In this document: piece after piece, positions 43,324 to 56,100 of the stretch | Numbering within the stretch: the stretch's first letter is position 1 | Layout: the number at the start of each line of letters is the position of its first letter | Assembly: GCF_901709675.1 (NCBI RefSeq) | Contig: NC_051094.1 | Location: 9,790,501 to 9,854,500 of the forward strand | DNA length: 64,000 nucleotides | Reading direction: 5' to 3' | Origin: Syngnathus acus | Lineage: Eukaryota; Chordata; Actinopteri; Syngnathiformes; Syngnathidae | Translations under genes and position numbers: made by a program | Notes under the pieces: generated by a model | The model's database searches: none | Told to the model about the DNA's origin: nothing | The model's input: the letters and a program-made list of their open reading frames with translations, nothing else

Positions 43324-43526
43324 ACAGAGCACGAGGAAAGTGCTCGATCTAAACATGAAACACATTACAAGAAAGAGCTACGTATTCTTGACAGAAGCAC
43401 ATTTTTGTGTCAGGAGTGTGGAGGAAAAGCAAAAGGGAAAGAACTAGAAAAGGCACGTTTACACTTACTGTAGCCAACAATAATGACCTGCAATAAGAGC
43501 ACTACTTTGGATGGCCATGTAAACAA

Positions 43527-43553
43527 GGTTGGTTTCTCTGTACTACACCAACC
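43527..43553 (-). promoter_or_regulatory. mat2a 3'-UTR METTL16-type hairpin 6
   Basis: Perfect 7-bp stem GGTTGGT/ACCAACC with the core UACAGAGAA (43534-43542) in the loop region of the transcript. Confidence 0.8.
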
Positions 43554-43649
43554 AATTGTTGCCATCGCACTGATGAGGATTTGTGAGAGCCAAAGACTTG
43601 CAGATGGTTTCAGTTTATATTTAAAAAAAAAAAAAAAAAAGTCAGCGTA

Positions 43650-43681
<32 letters not shown>

Positions 43682-43732
43682 TACAGTATTTGTGTGGTCC
43701 AAATATAAAAACATTTGCTATTTGGAGGCAAC

Positions 43733-43759
43733 CCAAAGCTTTTCTGTACAACACTCTGG
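43733..43759 (-). promoter_or_regulatory. mat2a 3'-UTR METTL16-type hairpin 5
   Basis: Core UACAGAAAA at 43740-43748 between CCAGAG and CTTTGG arms (one G-U pair). Confidence 0.65.
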
Positions 43760-43831
43760 AGCCTCAACAAATGATCAAGTCATAAGGAATTCTAGATTCA
43801 GTAACCAAGTGTTTTAAAGCTGCCATCTGAA

Positions 43832-43861
43832 AGCTCAGCTTCTCTGTATCCACGCTGAGCT
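43832..43861 (-). promoter_or_regulatory. mat2a 3'-UTR METTL16-type hairpin 4
   Basis: Perfect 8-bp stem AGCTCAGC/GCTGAGCT enclosing the core UACAGAGAA (43840-43848). Confidence 0.85.
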
Positions 43862-43938
43862 CCAGAGAACAAATAAATAGTATTGACATTGGATATCCAA
43901 TAAGTCTAACAAACTTCACCAGGATATAGATGGGAAGC

Positions 43939-43962
43939 CAGGTTTCTCTGTAAGTACACCTG
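43939..43962 (-). promoter_or_regulatory. mat2a 3'-UTR METTL16-type hairpin 3
   Basis: 5-bp stem CAGGT/ACCTG enclosing the core UACAGAGAA (43944-43952). Confidence 0.75.
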
Positions 43963-44122
43963 CCATAAATACACCTGATGAGTCCATGGGGCTTAATCAT
44001 TAGATGTGTCACCCACCCCCACTTAAAAAAAAAAAAAGACTGTTTAAAAAAAACTGAATCCAAATGTTTCATCGCTATGTTCATCTAACACCTCTGCAGA
44101 CCAGAGCAGCGACATAGCAGCC

Positions 44123-44147
44123 TCTGACTTTTCTGTATGACGTCAGA
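44123..44147 (-). promoter_or_regulatory. mat2a 3'-UTR METTL16-type hairpin 2
   Basis: 6-bp stem TCTGAC/GTCAGA enclosing the core UACAGAAAA (44129-44137). Confidence 0.75.
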
Positions 44148-44815
44148 AAACAGCAAAGGTCTGCAGTGGCATGTGGGCCATTCATAGAAGAGCTTGAAGG
44201 TGCGACAATCGGCAGCTCTTCGGCATGCACTGCATAGCAATTTTTTTTTTTTTACGTGAACAGCGACAACCTTTCAATCAATTCCATTTCATTGTGCCAC
44301 TCTAGCATCCTCCATTATGAAAATGAGCAATGCTAGCAAAAAAAATATCAAGACCATCAGGTGAGGGAATATTTGTACCAGACTGACCGAGGAGGAATGT
44401 TGCTCAGTAAGATCAGAGGACCTTCCAAAACGACGAGATGAAGATTTACCTCGCAGGTCATTCTGGCTCCTCTTGCAGTAGCACCAGTGAGTGAAGGCCA
44501 ACTACAGAAATGACACCAAGACTTCCCAAACCAACAACTCAACTCGACTAGACCGATGCTAAAAAGATGAGGACTTCAGCAGATCAGGCTCTAGCACAGT
44601 AATGAGCAAAAAGAATATGGACATGTTCTTGGAACCACAAAGTAAAAGAAAAGAAAATAGAATAGAGGAAAAAAAAAAAAAAAAGAATGATTTCATGAAT
44701 AATGCAAAAACAGAGGACATATAGCCATGCGGTAAATGATTACTCATTTTAGAGAAAGAGGGGGAGGGAGGGAGGGCGAGAGAGAGACAGTGGCATTTCA
44801 CCCCCTGAATCTTGG

Positions 44816-44846
44816 AGGCTTCTCTGTAGTATACACCAACAAGCCT
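44816..44846 (-). promoter_or_regulatory. mat2a 3'-UTR METTL16-type hairpin 1
   Basis: Core UACAGAGAA at 44820-44828 with AGGCTT/AAGCCT arms, within about 50 bases of the stop codon. Human hp1, which controls splicing of the last intron, is also just after the stop. Confidence 0.75.
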
Positions 44847-44868
44847 GGGGGCGAAAAGCTTAACAGAT

Positions 44869-47800
44869 TTAGTATTTGAGCTTTTTGGGAACCTCCCATG
44901 GGAAGGAGTCACGGCCAAAGTGGCCATAGGCTGCCGTCCTCTGATACAAGGGTTTCTTCAGATCCAGATCCCTAAAATACATAATCAACAGGTTTAGCAG
45001 CTACCACACACATTCAACTTCACACAAGCCAAACTCAGTGAAGGTCGAGTCATTTTGTACCTCGTTTGTGAAAATTGTGGGAGAAAATAAAATTCATGAC
45101 TTACCGCACCTACCATCGTTTCCTCCCTCCATCGTGGTAACTTCCAACTTCCCAAAACTAATTCTGAGTTCTCACCATGCAACTCTGAGCTAAGACCGCG
45201 GTCGACTAAATTCCTATGTAACTACATGAAGCCGAGAGCACAGCTCTCATACAAAGAAAAGAATGAAAAGAAAAGAAACTCCGATGCGAGGGAACATCTG
45301 GTGGCTTGACTCACACATTACCTGACAATGACTCCGGGTCGAAGGTCAAAGTTCTTCTTGACAATGTCCAGCAGCTCCCGTTCACTCTTGCTGGAGGTCC
45401 CATAGTGGAAGATGGAAATTGAAAGGGGGTGGGCAACTCCTATAGCATAGGACACCTAACGCAGCATACAAGAGACATGAGCAAGACCACTTCAACGTGG
45501 AAGGTGACAGAAACTTCCACAGTCTCAAAGTGGCTGCAGTCTAGCAGCTAACTGACCTGAACCAGCACTCTCCTGCAGAGCTCAGCCTTCACCAGCGACT
45601 TGGCAACCCAACGTGCGGCGTACGCAGCAGAGCGGTCCACTTTGGTGTAATCTTTGCCAGAAAAAGCTCCACCTCCATGGGCCCCCCAGCCGCCGTAAGT
45701 GTCGACAATTATCTTACGCCCAGTCAGTCCGGCGTCGCCCTGTGAAAATGCAGCAACGACGCCTCGATGAGTGAACAACAGTCAAGTCAGGATGCGTTGG
45801 AAGTCTGCAGTCCTACCTGAGGCCCGCCAATGACAAATCTGCCACTAGGCTGAAGGTGGTAGATGGTATCATCATCCAAATAATTACACGGAACCACAGA
45901 CTTGATGACTTTTTCCTTGAGGGCATCTCTCATCTCTTCAAGGCAAATCTCCTCATCATGCTGAACGGAGATGACAATTGTGTGGACACGCACCGGAAGC
46001 ATGGCGCCGCAGTCCTGACGATACTGCACGGTAACCTGAGAGGCAGGAAAAGAGAATGAATGTTAAACTAGAATCTTCTAGTGCTGCAAGTAAAGATTTG
46101 AATAATCCATTAAATCAATTAAAAAGCTTTTAACATCCATTACTTTACTCAAAAACGGGACCTTCATTTATATTTTCTGCGCTAACAATTTGAAATCATT
46201 TCAATTCACTATTAACTGCTAGCAAACTGAAATTAAAAAGTAAATCGGTTGTCAAAAATCATTGTCAATTAATTTAGAAAGGGATTTGTTGTTGATTCAT
46301 CGTTACCCCTCTGAATCTAACAGAGACACCGTCTTTATAGCACAAGTAACTTCTGTTACCAATAAAATTAATATGATGTTCTAAGTCACTAAAGTGGTTC
46401 AAAGTGAGGTAAGGTGCATCCGTGGCGTCCTCCTCTTCCTTCCATTTTCCTGTGCATGGTCCTTAGGGTAAAGTTTTGCCATCTCTGCGCTAGACATATG
46501 GAACAGATCACTACCTGTGTCTTTGAGTCAGGTCGGAGCCACGGCAGAGTGCCGTTACGTCGAAGCTCAGCTATCTTGGCATTGAGTTTGTGAGCGAGCA
46601 CAATTGTGAGGGGCATGCACTCCTTTGTCTCGTCTGTGGCATATCCAAACATCAAGCCCTTCAAAGTGGGGAGACAACACTCTGTCATGTTCAAGTATCA
46701 TTTTAGGACAACAGAACTCTGAACAAGACCATGAGTGGAAAACTGACCTGGTCGCCAGCTCCAACGTCTTCTTCATTGCGGTCAACGTGGACACCCTGAG
46801 CAATGTCAGGAGACTGCTGCTCCAAGGCCACAAGGACATTGCAGGTCTTGTAGTCAAAGCCTGCAGACAAAGAACACAACATTGAGATGATGTCATCTAC
46901 TATTTATTCAAATGCATCAATTTGTGAGCTGTTCCGGAATTCAGGAATAGTGGCGCCTCCCCCAACAAAAAGAAAACGGTCACTCAGAAACAGTCAAACA
47001 CCTTTAGCAGAGTCGTCATAGCCAATCTGGCGAATAGTGTCCCGTACGATTCTCTGGTAATCCACCGTAGCTCGTGAGGTCACTTCACCTGCCAACAGGA
47101 CCATACCCGTCTTGGTAACCGTCTCTGTTGAAACACACATCCGCTGTTAGAATGATGTAATCAAAACTAACATATGCTACACGTTATTATGGACGAAAAT
47201 AGTCTTACCACAGGCAACTTTGGCATCTGGATCTTGCTTGAGGTGAGCGTCAAGGACCGCATCACTGATTTGATCGCAGATTTTGTCTGAAAACACGATC
47301 AATTACAAGGTTGCAGCGAAACACAGGACCTTTGCAGAGTGCAGCCCACGTGCTCGGTGGGAGTGGCCCAGCAAGCGCAAGAGCCGCCATTTCAAACATG
47401 TGCACATGTGGTGGGGGCCCACTGCTAACAGGTAACGGGAAGGCAACCCGAAAAGGCATGCCACTGCCCCACAGTCTCGGCTCTGTTCGAGGTTTCTTCC
47501 TGAAATGGACTTTTCTCTTCTTGGCTTCGTGCAAGTTCACGCTGTGCTCGGTTGGTATCTCAGATGCGTGAGGAGCCAGCGTTGTTCTAGACTTAATGCC
47601 AGCGTTATTCTAGACTTAATCTATGTCAAATTTCTCGTGTAATTCTGCCTTTAAAGTGGCGCTATACAAAAACAAGGTCATGTTCTTTTAATGAAGTGAC
47701 TCATTCACTAAAAGCAGTAAAACTCCTTATCCTTCGCATGTTGTTAGCTGCTTATCTAACCGACAGGCATAGTGATTACTCAACCTCATCTCGAACAAAA

Positions 47801-48183
47801 ATTGGTTATAACAAAAGACTCGGAATACATAAACATTTTGAAGTGCCGCAATCTGTACTGAAAATTCATGTTTGGACGCAACAAATCCAAAGTGCTATTG
47901 GAACCACGATTAGCAAGATAGCTTTGGCGCATGTGCATCAAAGCGCCGGCCGGCCCCTTATTTCCTCAGCTTACATTGAGACACGAATATGCTACGCGAC
48001 CTTTGTATTTAAACGGTGATTCTGTATTACAGTTAGCATTCCGCAGGCTAATTACGTAAAAGTAGGCTAGAAGGTCAGCGTGTACTTACCGGGATGCCCT
48101 TCTCCGACAGATTCCGAGGTGAACAAGAAGCAGTCCTCGTCAATGACAGAGTTATGAAAACCATTCATCTGGCCGTTCATCAT
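44869..48183 (-). CDS. mat2a: S-adenosylmethionine synthetase, MAT II alpha type
   Basis: Makes S-adenosylmethionine from ATP and methionine in the cytosol and nucleus. Nine coding exons: 48090-48183, 47209-47286, 47002-47124, 46748-46860, 46515-46658, 45817-46035, 45557-45739, 45322-45455 and 44869-44971; 396 residues in one frame. The protein starts [18 protein letters not shown]: two adjacent ATGs, so the second start would give the usual 395 residues. Family motifs are intact: [10 protein letters not shown] (substrate and metal site), GAGDQGLMFGYA (ATP loop), [16 protein letters not shown] (P-loop-like signature) and the C-terminus [16 protein letters not shown]. The MAT2A-specific N-terminus separates it from MAT1A. 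It is probably regulated by SAM through six METTL16-type 3'-UTR hairpins and splicing of the 350-base last intron (44972-45321). Confidence 0.97.
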
Positions 48184-48343
48184 CGTTCACGACTAATGAT
48201 TGTGAAGAGACCAAAGAGGGTGTAACAGCGGAAATATCAACAAAGGGAGTGTGTTTGGACTGGCAACTCTGACAACGGTGGGTAGCCCTCGTTTTCTGGA
48301 CAGATCCTCGCAGTCTAAGTAATCCTCATGGCGCCCTGCTCGG

Positions 48344-48378
48344 ATATTTATGCCATGAAGTCAGTAGACATGACGTCA
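48344..48378 (-). promoter_or_regulatory. mat2a core promoter: TATA-like box and CRE
   Basis: On the minus strand, a full CRE palindrome TGACGTCA (48371-48378) is followed about 20 bases later by TAAATAT (48344-48350), 161-195 bases upstream of the ATG. The spacing fits a TATA-driven start near 48315. Confidence 0.5.
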
Positions 48379-48562
48379 AAAGAAGTGGGTCATACCAATG
48401 ACGTGACTGAAGGGGTGTAGCAGTCCTTACTTCCAATGTACTTAGCATGCTCTCTGAATAAAGCTAGCATAAGGACAAATGTTTTTTTTGTTTATTATTC
48501 GTGAACTATGGGAACTTTACGGAAGAGGATTAGAGCCAATGAAGAAAAAAAGGGGGGTGACA

Positions 48563-48700
48563 GGATTCTGAATTTTTTTCGCTCAGAATTCTGACTTTAA
48601 ACTGAGAATTCCCACTTTAAAACTTTAAAGTGACTTTCTGACTTTAAAGTCAGGATTCTGACTTTATTATCAGAATTCTGACTTTATTCTCAGAATAGGG
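48563..48700. repeat. Degenerate minisatellite of 'cagaattctgacttta' units
   Basis: At least six partial repeats of the words 'cagaattctgacttta' and 'aaagtcaggattctgac', some inverted, just upstream of the mat2a promoter. Confidence 0.7.
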
Positions 48701-51700
48701 GTTATACAATTTTAAAGGCTCATTTACTTGCTGTGGTTTTTTTTATTGGTTCAATTTTAGTAAGGTTGTCAACAATTTTCTCTGTGGTGTGTCAAATTTA
48801 CAAAATATTCATTTTGGCTTTCCAGTGTTGAATACAAGCAAAGGCTCGTTCTATGACTTGAACATTTTTTTTTTTTACAATGATTGTTTAATCATTTATC
48901 GTTTATCACCACTCTGAATAGGATATAATATGGATTGAGTTTATCTGGTGGTTTATTAGTTACCACATCTGCCTTACAGTTTTAAGGTTCAGGGACAAAT
49001 CTTAGCTGCGGCCTCCCTGTTTTGTGTTTAAGTTTTTTTCTCCTGGGTACACCAGCTTCTGACTCATTGACAACTTTAAATCAGGGTCACCAATGTGCCC
49101 CTGGACACCAAGTATCTCCCAAGAACCACATCAGTAGCTCCTGGGTATGTTTTAAAAGTTGCTCAATGGTGGCATTGTGTAAAAGTGATCATCGGATAAT
49201 GTCAACACTTGCATAGATCTCTAGAAATTAAGTGTCACATGTGGAAATTTCCTAGTCCCCCAATGAGGAAAGGCAAGAAGATGGACTTATGTGATTTTCC
49301 ACCTTCTCGTGTGTACCAGAAGCGAATAAAGCACCATTAAAGTTAAAAACTGTTGCAGTACTTTAAGGGAATAGTCATGATAATTAGAAACAACACATTG
49401 ATCCTCAGGTGAATGATTACCCTTTATCCAGTATTATATATTATGCAATACATGAACTGCGGCTACAATATACTTTTAAAAAAGTGAACCACAGATAGCA
49501 GTGAGGATTGCGTAGTTAGCTTTCACGTTAACTTGATTATTCTTTGTGGAAAAATACTCATATCTATTTTGCTCCAGGCTCTGATGTGTAATATAATTGC
49601 GCTCCTGTTTGTGAACATGTTATACCTGTCTGGCTGGTAAATAAACACATTTAACCGATGACTTGTCAGAGGCTGGTTTAGCAGGGGTTTGAAATGAATC
49701 TCAAGATATAGCAGAAGATAAATACAATAAGTATAGCTCATACAGTTTATCTTTATTGTTTAAAATAGCTCAAGATGTTTTAAATGCAATATTTCAAGAT
49801 CAAGAATACTTTATTGCCGACTTGGGGCAATTTGTTTGCAACAGCTGGTAAAAAAACAAAACAGCTTTCTTCCCATTATCATGATTAGATATGAAAGGTA
49901 ATCATTACGGAAGCAAGGCAAAGATGACCTTTTGACCTTTGGATGTTGTTTATGGACTAGAGCTAATCAAATCAGACTGTAATTGTGCTAGAGAGTATAG
50001 TACACAATCTGTATACCATTCATGGTACTCAAAGTTCCCATTCCCATAACAATAAAATGGTACGGTCCCAGTCTGGTGTTGCATCAGTGCAAATGAGTCA
50101 GCATGAATTTGCAGAACAGACACTTCTTTTCAGGGGACTAAAAGCATGATGCAAGATGCACCTGCTATTGGTCTGCAGGATGCCATGTGATGTTTTGTTC
50201 CTATCCATGCTGTCATTTAGAAAACAGCATCATAGTCATCATCATCATAGTTAAGTTTGTGATCTATCCCAATAAGTACCAAAATGCGACCTATGTTTAA
50301 AATAAGAGAAAATAATTTGAAAAATGATTAGACTTGTGATACTATAGTGCATAACAACATCCAAACAAAATTAGCCTAATTTAGTTCTGCTAAAAAGAAA
50401 CAAACATGAATTTACAGAACAGACACTTTCTTTTCAGAGGACTAAAAGCATGATGCAAGATGCACCTGCTATTGCTCTGCAGGATGCCATGTGATGTTTT
50501 GTTCCTATTCCATGCTGTCATTTAGAAAACAGCATCATAGTCATCATCATCATAGTTAAGTTTGTGATCTATCCCAATAAGTACCAAAATGCGACCTATG
50601 TATAAAATAAGAGAAAATAATTAGACTTGTGATACTATAGTGCATAACAACATCCAAACCAAATTAGCCTAATTTAGTTCTGCTAAAAAGAAACAAAATG
50701 AAATGTGCAAAAATGAAACTAGAGGTGGGGGTCTGATTGATCAATGGCTTCGATTGAACATAATATACAAATGCAGCATGTTAGTTGTTGCTCACGTTTA
50801 TCAAGAATTGAAATCCAAACAGTTATAACCTTTCTATGTAGACAAAAGGCCCATTCTATCAAATATTGACATATTTAAGTTGAGTCACTATCAGGTCAGT
50901 TTCATTACAGAACAGCATGTTATCATAGTCTTCACTGAAATGACAGATTGTATTCATATTGATGAAAGTAACGCAGCCATTTTGGACAGTGTATATAACA
51001 TTATTTAAAATTTATTTTTTTCAAGCAACTTGAGCAATCAAGCTCATAACATTAAGGAAAAAAAAAAAAAAATCAACGATTCCCCACACCCCACTGAAAT
51101 AATGTTCCCTCACTGGCCAGCAGAATTCAGGCTCATTTAATAGTTACACGTACAGTAGATGTAAATAAGAAAATAAATACATAATTTAAAGAAAATAAAC
51201 TTTGTGGCATAGATTGTCTATTTTTTATACCATACTTCACTTTTGTCTTTCTTATACATATTACTCTATTTCAGACACAGGAAAACAATGACATTCTGTA
51301 GACAGATATTTTTTTACAGGTCACTGATCATGACAGACAATATTTGTCTAATTCATCTCACATTCTTATTTTTTTACACCTTACTCAAAATAAAGGTCCA
51401 TTATACTACACTGTATTTTGATTCTAAAATAAAATACATTGTTACATTTTGAAATGATTCAAAAACTTCAGATTTAGACAGGCGTACTTATTCTTGTAGT
51501 TTTCTTCACCTAACACTTACACAGACGATACATTTTCAATCGTCATATCTTTTCTAAATTTCTAACAACTTCCACAAGTGACAAAAAGTCCCAAACAGCA
51601 CTTGACGGCACAAAAAATCACAGTAGCGGAATGTAGAGAATGTCCACACCATGCAAACGCAGTCCTAGCAAACACCATTCAAAAAAACACGCACGCATCC

Positions 51701-53164
51701 ACACTGAATCTTAGACAACATACACACTGAGGTAACAGCTACACAATACTGTGCTACTCTAAGAGTTCAAAAGTGTGTTAGATAGGTCATCAGAGGTCAC
51801 ACTCTAACAATGTCACAGAAGTACTGCACTGGCGATTAAACACTGGGGTCAGTGAAGGAGAACACAGTCACTGGCGATAAAACTAAAGATAGAAATTAAA
51901 CTAGACCGATTTCATTACGTGTGACCATTTTGTTTCACAATGCAAATGCAAAGCCCTGAAGTTGCTCCACGTTGGAGAGTCACCAAAGACTCTTTTTTTT
52001 TTTTGCTAATTTGTTTAAACGTAGGGGGATCTGATTTTGTCTGTTGTCATAATTTGCTTGACAATATAGGCTGCCCTGCAGCCATTAAAAATGAGGTCTG
52101 GCAGAACAGCTGTGCTGTGTCAGCTGACAGTGATCCTCCCACAGGACACCACCTTTCACTGCACTCTTTCGGGGGTCTATTTAAAGGCCCTTAACACACA
52201 CGTTCACTGCACTGACGTGCAATGCTGCTGACATGGCTTGTTGGAGAGGCCTGCTAAAAGCTCATCATGGAATTTTTAGTTTTGAGATTAGCGATGTTAC
52301 TCCCACCGAGTCATGAATTGCGAAGTCACCATGTTCCTATGGATAAAAACAAACTGTAATAAAAAAAAAACATTGTCACATTCTGAAAATAATGACCCAA
52401 GTCTTTTTTTTTTTCCCCCCTCAGTTTTTCTAAAAACATACACCTTACACAAAAAATAAACCAAATACTTATCATATATATTTAATAATAATTTGTATTG
52501 TTGTATATATTTTTTAAATATGGCTTAGGCCATTATTTTTAAGAGAGTGACAATATGTTCAGTGGTCCTGCAGTTCCGAAGGGAACGGTGGAAGATAGCT
52601 TTTTGTATTCAGTGCAGATGTGATCTGGCAGTCATGACCGCTTGGTGAGATTTATGCTATGAAACAGAAAAAAATCCCAATGAATTAAAATGCATCATTA
52701 CAACCCGTGTAAAATCATTCAAGATGGACATGTGTGATGAATGGGGCTTTCTCCTAATACTTGATGATGCGACAGTATGCATGCTGTGTTCAAGAGGTAA
52801 AAAAACAAACATTGTATGCACCCTGAGCCAGATCACATCCTCAGCATGGTCATCATGCATCTGCACCTGAATGCATTCATTTCCCAACAAGGTGAGAAAA
52901 TGCCCTTAAAATATTCTTTAAAAAAAATACAATCATGCATGGTTGTATTTTCCACACCAAAGGATGGAGCAAGACTGAGGAAATGCGGGACATAGTGAAA
53001 TATTTAGGAATAAAATCTCAAGGCAAAGCAAACCCTTTTGAGGAATTTGATGTTTGTTACTGAGAAAGATTGCGTCCCAAACGGCACAGTTTTATGATCA
53101 GGAACTTTGAGTATGGTTATTATGAAATTAACCACATATATTTTTCGCTTTTCTGCTATAAACA
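48701..53164. other. Intergenic between mat2a and inpp5j
   Basis: 4.5 kb, AT-rich. Its main structure is a recent 0.3-kb tandem duplication (50102-50698). 48955-49130 is a very degraded SINE-like stretch. The right end probably holds the inpp5j 3' UTR, but the nearest clear minus-strand AATAAA I saw is far away (51012-51017). No gene is supported. Confidence 0.5.
50102..50698. repeat. Tandem duplication, two copies of about 300 bases
   Basis: Copy 1 begins near 50102 and copy 2 near 50405, both with 'catgaattt.cagaacagac'. They are nearly identical through 'cctaatttagttctgctaaa', differing by a few substitutions and short indels; copy 2 lacks a short segment around 'tttgaaaaatga'. No coding potential. 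Confidence 0.9.
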
Positions 53165-56100
53165 TCACACTCCGGTCTCCTCTCTCTGTTTGTTCTCCTC
53201 AGAAGCAGGTAGTTGGTCGCCCTCTCCTGGGCATTTTGCAGGCTCACTCTCTGATGGAGCTTTGTAAGAGCGCTCCTTCGATTCATCGTGCGAGGGACTT
53301 TCAGGGCGGCTGTGGCTGTGGCTGCCGCTGCGACGGCGGTGATGCTTGGCCTTGTGGGGACTAGAACTGCGGGACCTCGACTTTGTGAGAACAACAGTGC
53401 TGTCGTCCTCAGAGCTGAAGTCGGAGCTGTCTGAAGAGCTGCTGTCATTGCCGGATGTGGGAAGCTGGATCTGAGATTGCGAGATGGAGCAGAGAAGACG
53501 TAGACACTGTTAGGAAGGTGGTAAGGGAAAATAATGCAGTTGGTGATTACCTGAAATGGCTCCGTTACACCCACAATGGTGCTCATGTTGTTGCTATAGT
53601 AACCTAAGATAAAATCTCCAGAGCCTTTGGGCAGTTCCTCTTCTGTAAAGGTTACCTGCAAAAGAGTTTTGTGAGATATTTTTATTTAAATGGGAGAGGA
53701 AGCTGTCTTTAGAAGAGATCACAGCACACGTCCATCTTACCTGATGTTCTTGTCGATGAAAATCTGCTTCTTCCTGTTTGGCCCACACGTATCCCACATA
53801 GTCTTTGTGGTGTTTGAAACCCACCTGAGACAGGCAAAATCCAAAATGGTTGGTAATCAGGTTTGGTGTGCACGGTGAATGTGACATTTTCTACCTTATA
53901 TAATCCAATCCAGTCCCAGGAGCTGCGAGAAAAACTGGGTGCCAGTTTGAACTTGACTATGGCATCAGCAATACTATTCCACTCATCTTCCACCAAGATT
54001 GTGACCAAGGGAACATCCACTTTGTAAGGGAACTGGAGAGGAAACGTTTATGAATGAAAGGACGCCTCAGAATCACAAACAGGACAGTCTCACCTGCAGG
54101 GTAAAGATGGAAGAGACCGGTTTGTGATCGCTGACAATGTATTCCATGTGACTTCTATAGCAGTGCTGCGTTACTTTGGTGCCGCTGGTCAGCCCTGAAA
54201 CAGAACCACGTTTGCCGCTGTTGGCAGAAGGCACAGTGGCCCTCAGGCGCCACAGGATGCGGTCGGTCCAAGCTGGTTTGCGTTTCTTTCCACTGGGAGT
54301 GAAGACAAAGAAGATTTCGTCAAATGAAATGATTGAAATGAAGATACTGTAACAAATCTTTAAAGCGCCCTGACGCTGGTGCTGCAGCTGCTTCGCCACC
54401 AACCTTGTGTCATATACGTTTGTCCCAACATCAAACTTGTAAGTGGGGGAGAACTTGAGGGGCCCCTCTTGGAAACCTTCCAACACCGTCTCACTGTCCT
54501 TTGCCAGGTTTAACTGAAACGATAATAACGATGACGATGATGATTACCATGATTTCATTTGCGTCTCTCTACCACCCCCTAGTGACTCAAATTACAATCC
54601 TACCCTCACAAGACAACTTTAGGTACCGGGGCATGATCCAATCCAAGAGCCGTATCAATGATTCTCAATGTTGACCGATACCATCAAAGCGATAATAACT
54701 GACTGTGGTATTATTTGGGTGGTCTTTGTGAATAATTTTTATTTTTCCTGTATCGAATTTCATGACTAGTCTGTAGTACAGGGGATGTACGTACCACTTC
54801 CAGTGTATCGAGTGTTAATTTTTTTTTTTGTCACAAGTATTGTTTAGCACACTTCTACTAGTTATGGTATGAAGTAACAATGAAAAATAAGTACAGCATT
54901 CTCCTACATACTGTCATTTCCGTTCACTTCTCCTATGAATCATGCAGTCAAGCCTGAAATTATTCAGGCTCCAGGGGTATGAATAATTTCGGGCTTGATT
55001 GTAAATAAAAACAACTTACCTGATCTTTTTCCCACAACACGGAGAGCTTGTTATTGTCGATAGCCATTTTTACCATGTGCATTTCCAGGTCATCAATGCG
55101 GAAATTGAGATCCCCAAGCCAGAACACCACACTGTAATTCAATTTAAAAGGACATCATTTTTCAGTTGATCATTAAAAGTGACATTTTTTTCGATACACA
55201 CTCTTCACCTGAAAATACCAAAACCATGCAATCACATACAGTAGACGTTATCACTGCGCGAGTGTGTGTGTGTGCTTGTGACCTACTCGTGGTCAAGGAC
55301 ACCAGAGGCCGCCTGGCCCTCAAACTGCTGCTGCTGCAGGATGCTCTCAAAGTCCTCCATGCGCTGATCCGAGTTTTCCATGTGAGCCGGCAGGTGGCAG
55401 TTGAGGAAGCAGATCGTGTGACCGAATACTGACATGCGGGCGCTGACTCCACCTTTGTTTCCCTACGGCGTACAGAGGGAGAGTAATTGGTTAAATTAAA
55501 ATCAAAACGCCATTTTAAATGTGTGAATTAATTGTGCGCACGTCATTACTGCTATATAACAGGAAATGTGTCTGGTTTTCCTCCCACTGCTCTCCCCAGT
55601 GTTCTGCCTCATTGAATCACGAAGGACGCTTCAGTGTGTAAAACATGTAGAATGTGCTGACACCCATCATGCACTCCGGACAACAGCAGGATTTAACTTA
55701 AAAGTCAGGATTGCATAACTCTGCAGGCAGAGACCTCAGCAACGAGGACAATGCGGCCAAATTATCTCCATGTGATGGCATGATTGGGATGTGCTGCACC
55801 CACATTTTTACAAAAAGAACTACGGTAAAGATGTACAAATATATATTTTATTTGCTTGACCATCTAAACTTTAGCAATGCAGCTCTTGGATTTACTAATG
55901 TCATTGCAGATATACTACGAGTGTGTTGTGTACTGTGAGAATAGAAGACACAAATTAATGAACACAGTTTACACACCAAGCCTTCTGCTTAAGTTGTAAC
56001 CATGTAACTCAATTCACTACATGCAGAACTAGTCAGGATGTTTGTGCTGCAGAAATATTGTATATGTAATCAACCGCAAGACACAATCCATCCATCTTCC

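Noticed and set aside
43622-43681. Two long poly-A runs considered as retrocopy tails
   Set aside because: They lie inside the mat2a 3' UTR between conserved hairpins; no retrocopied gene adjoins them.
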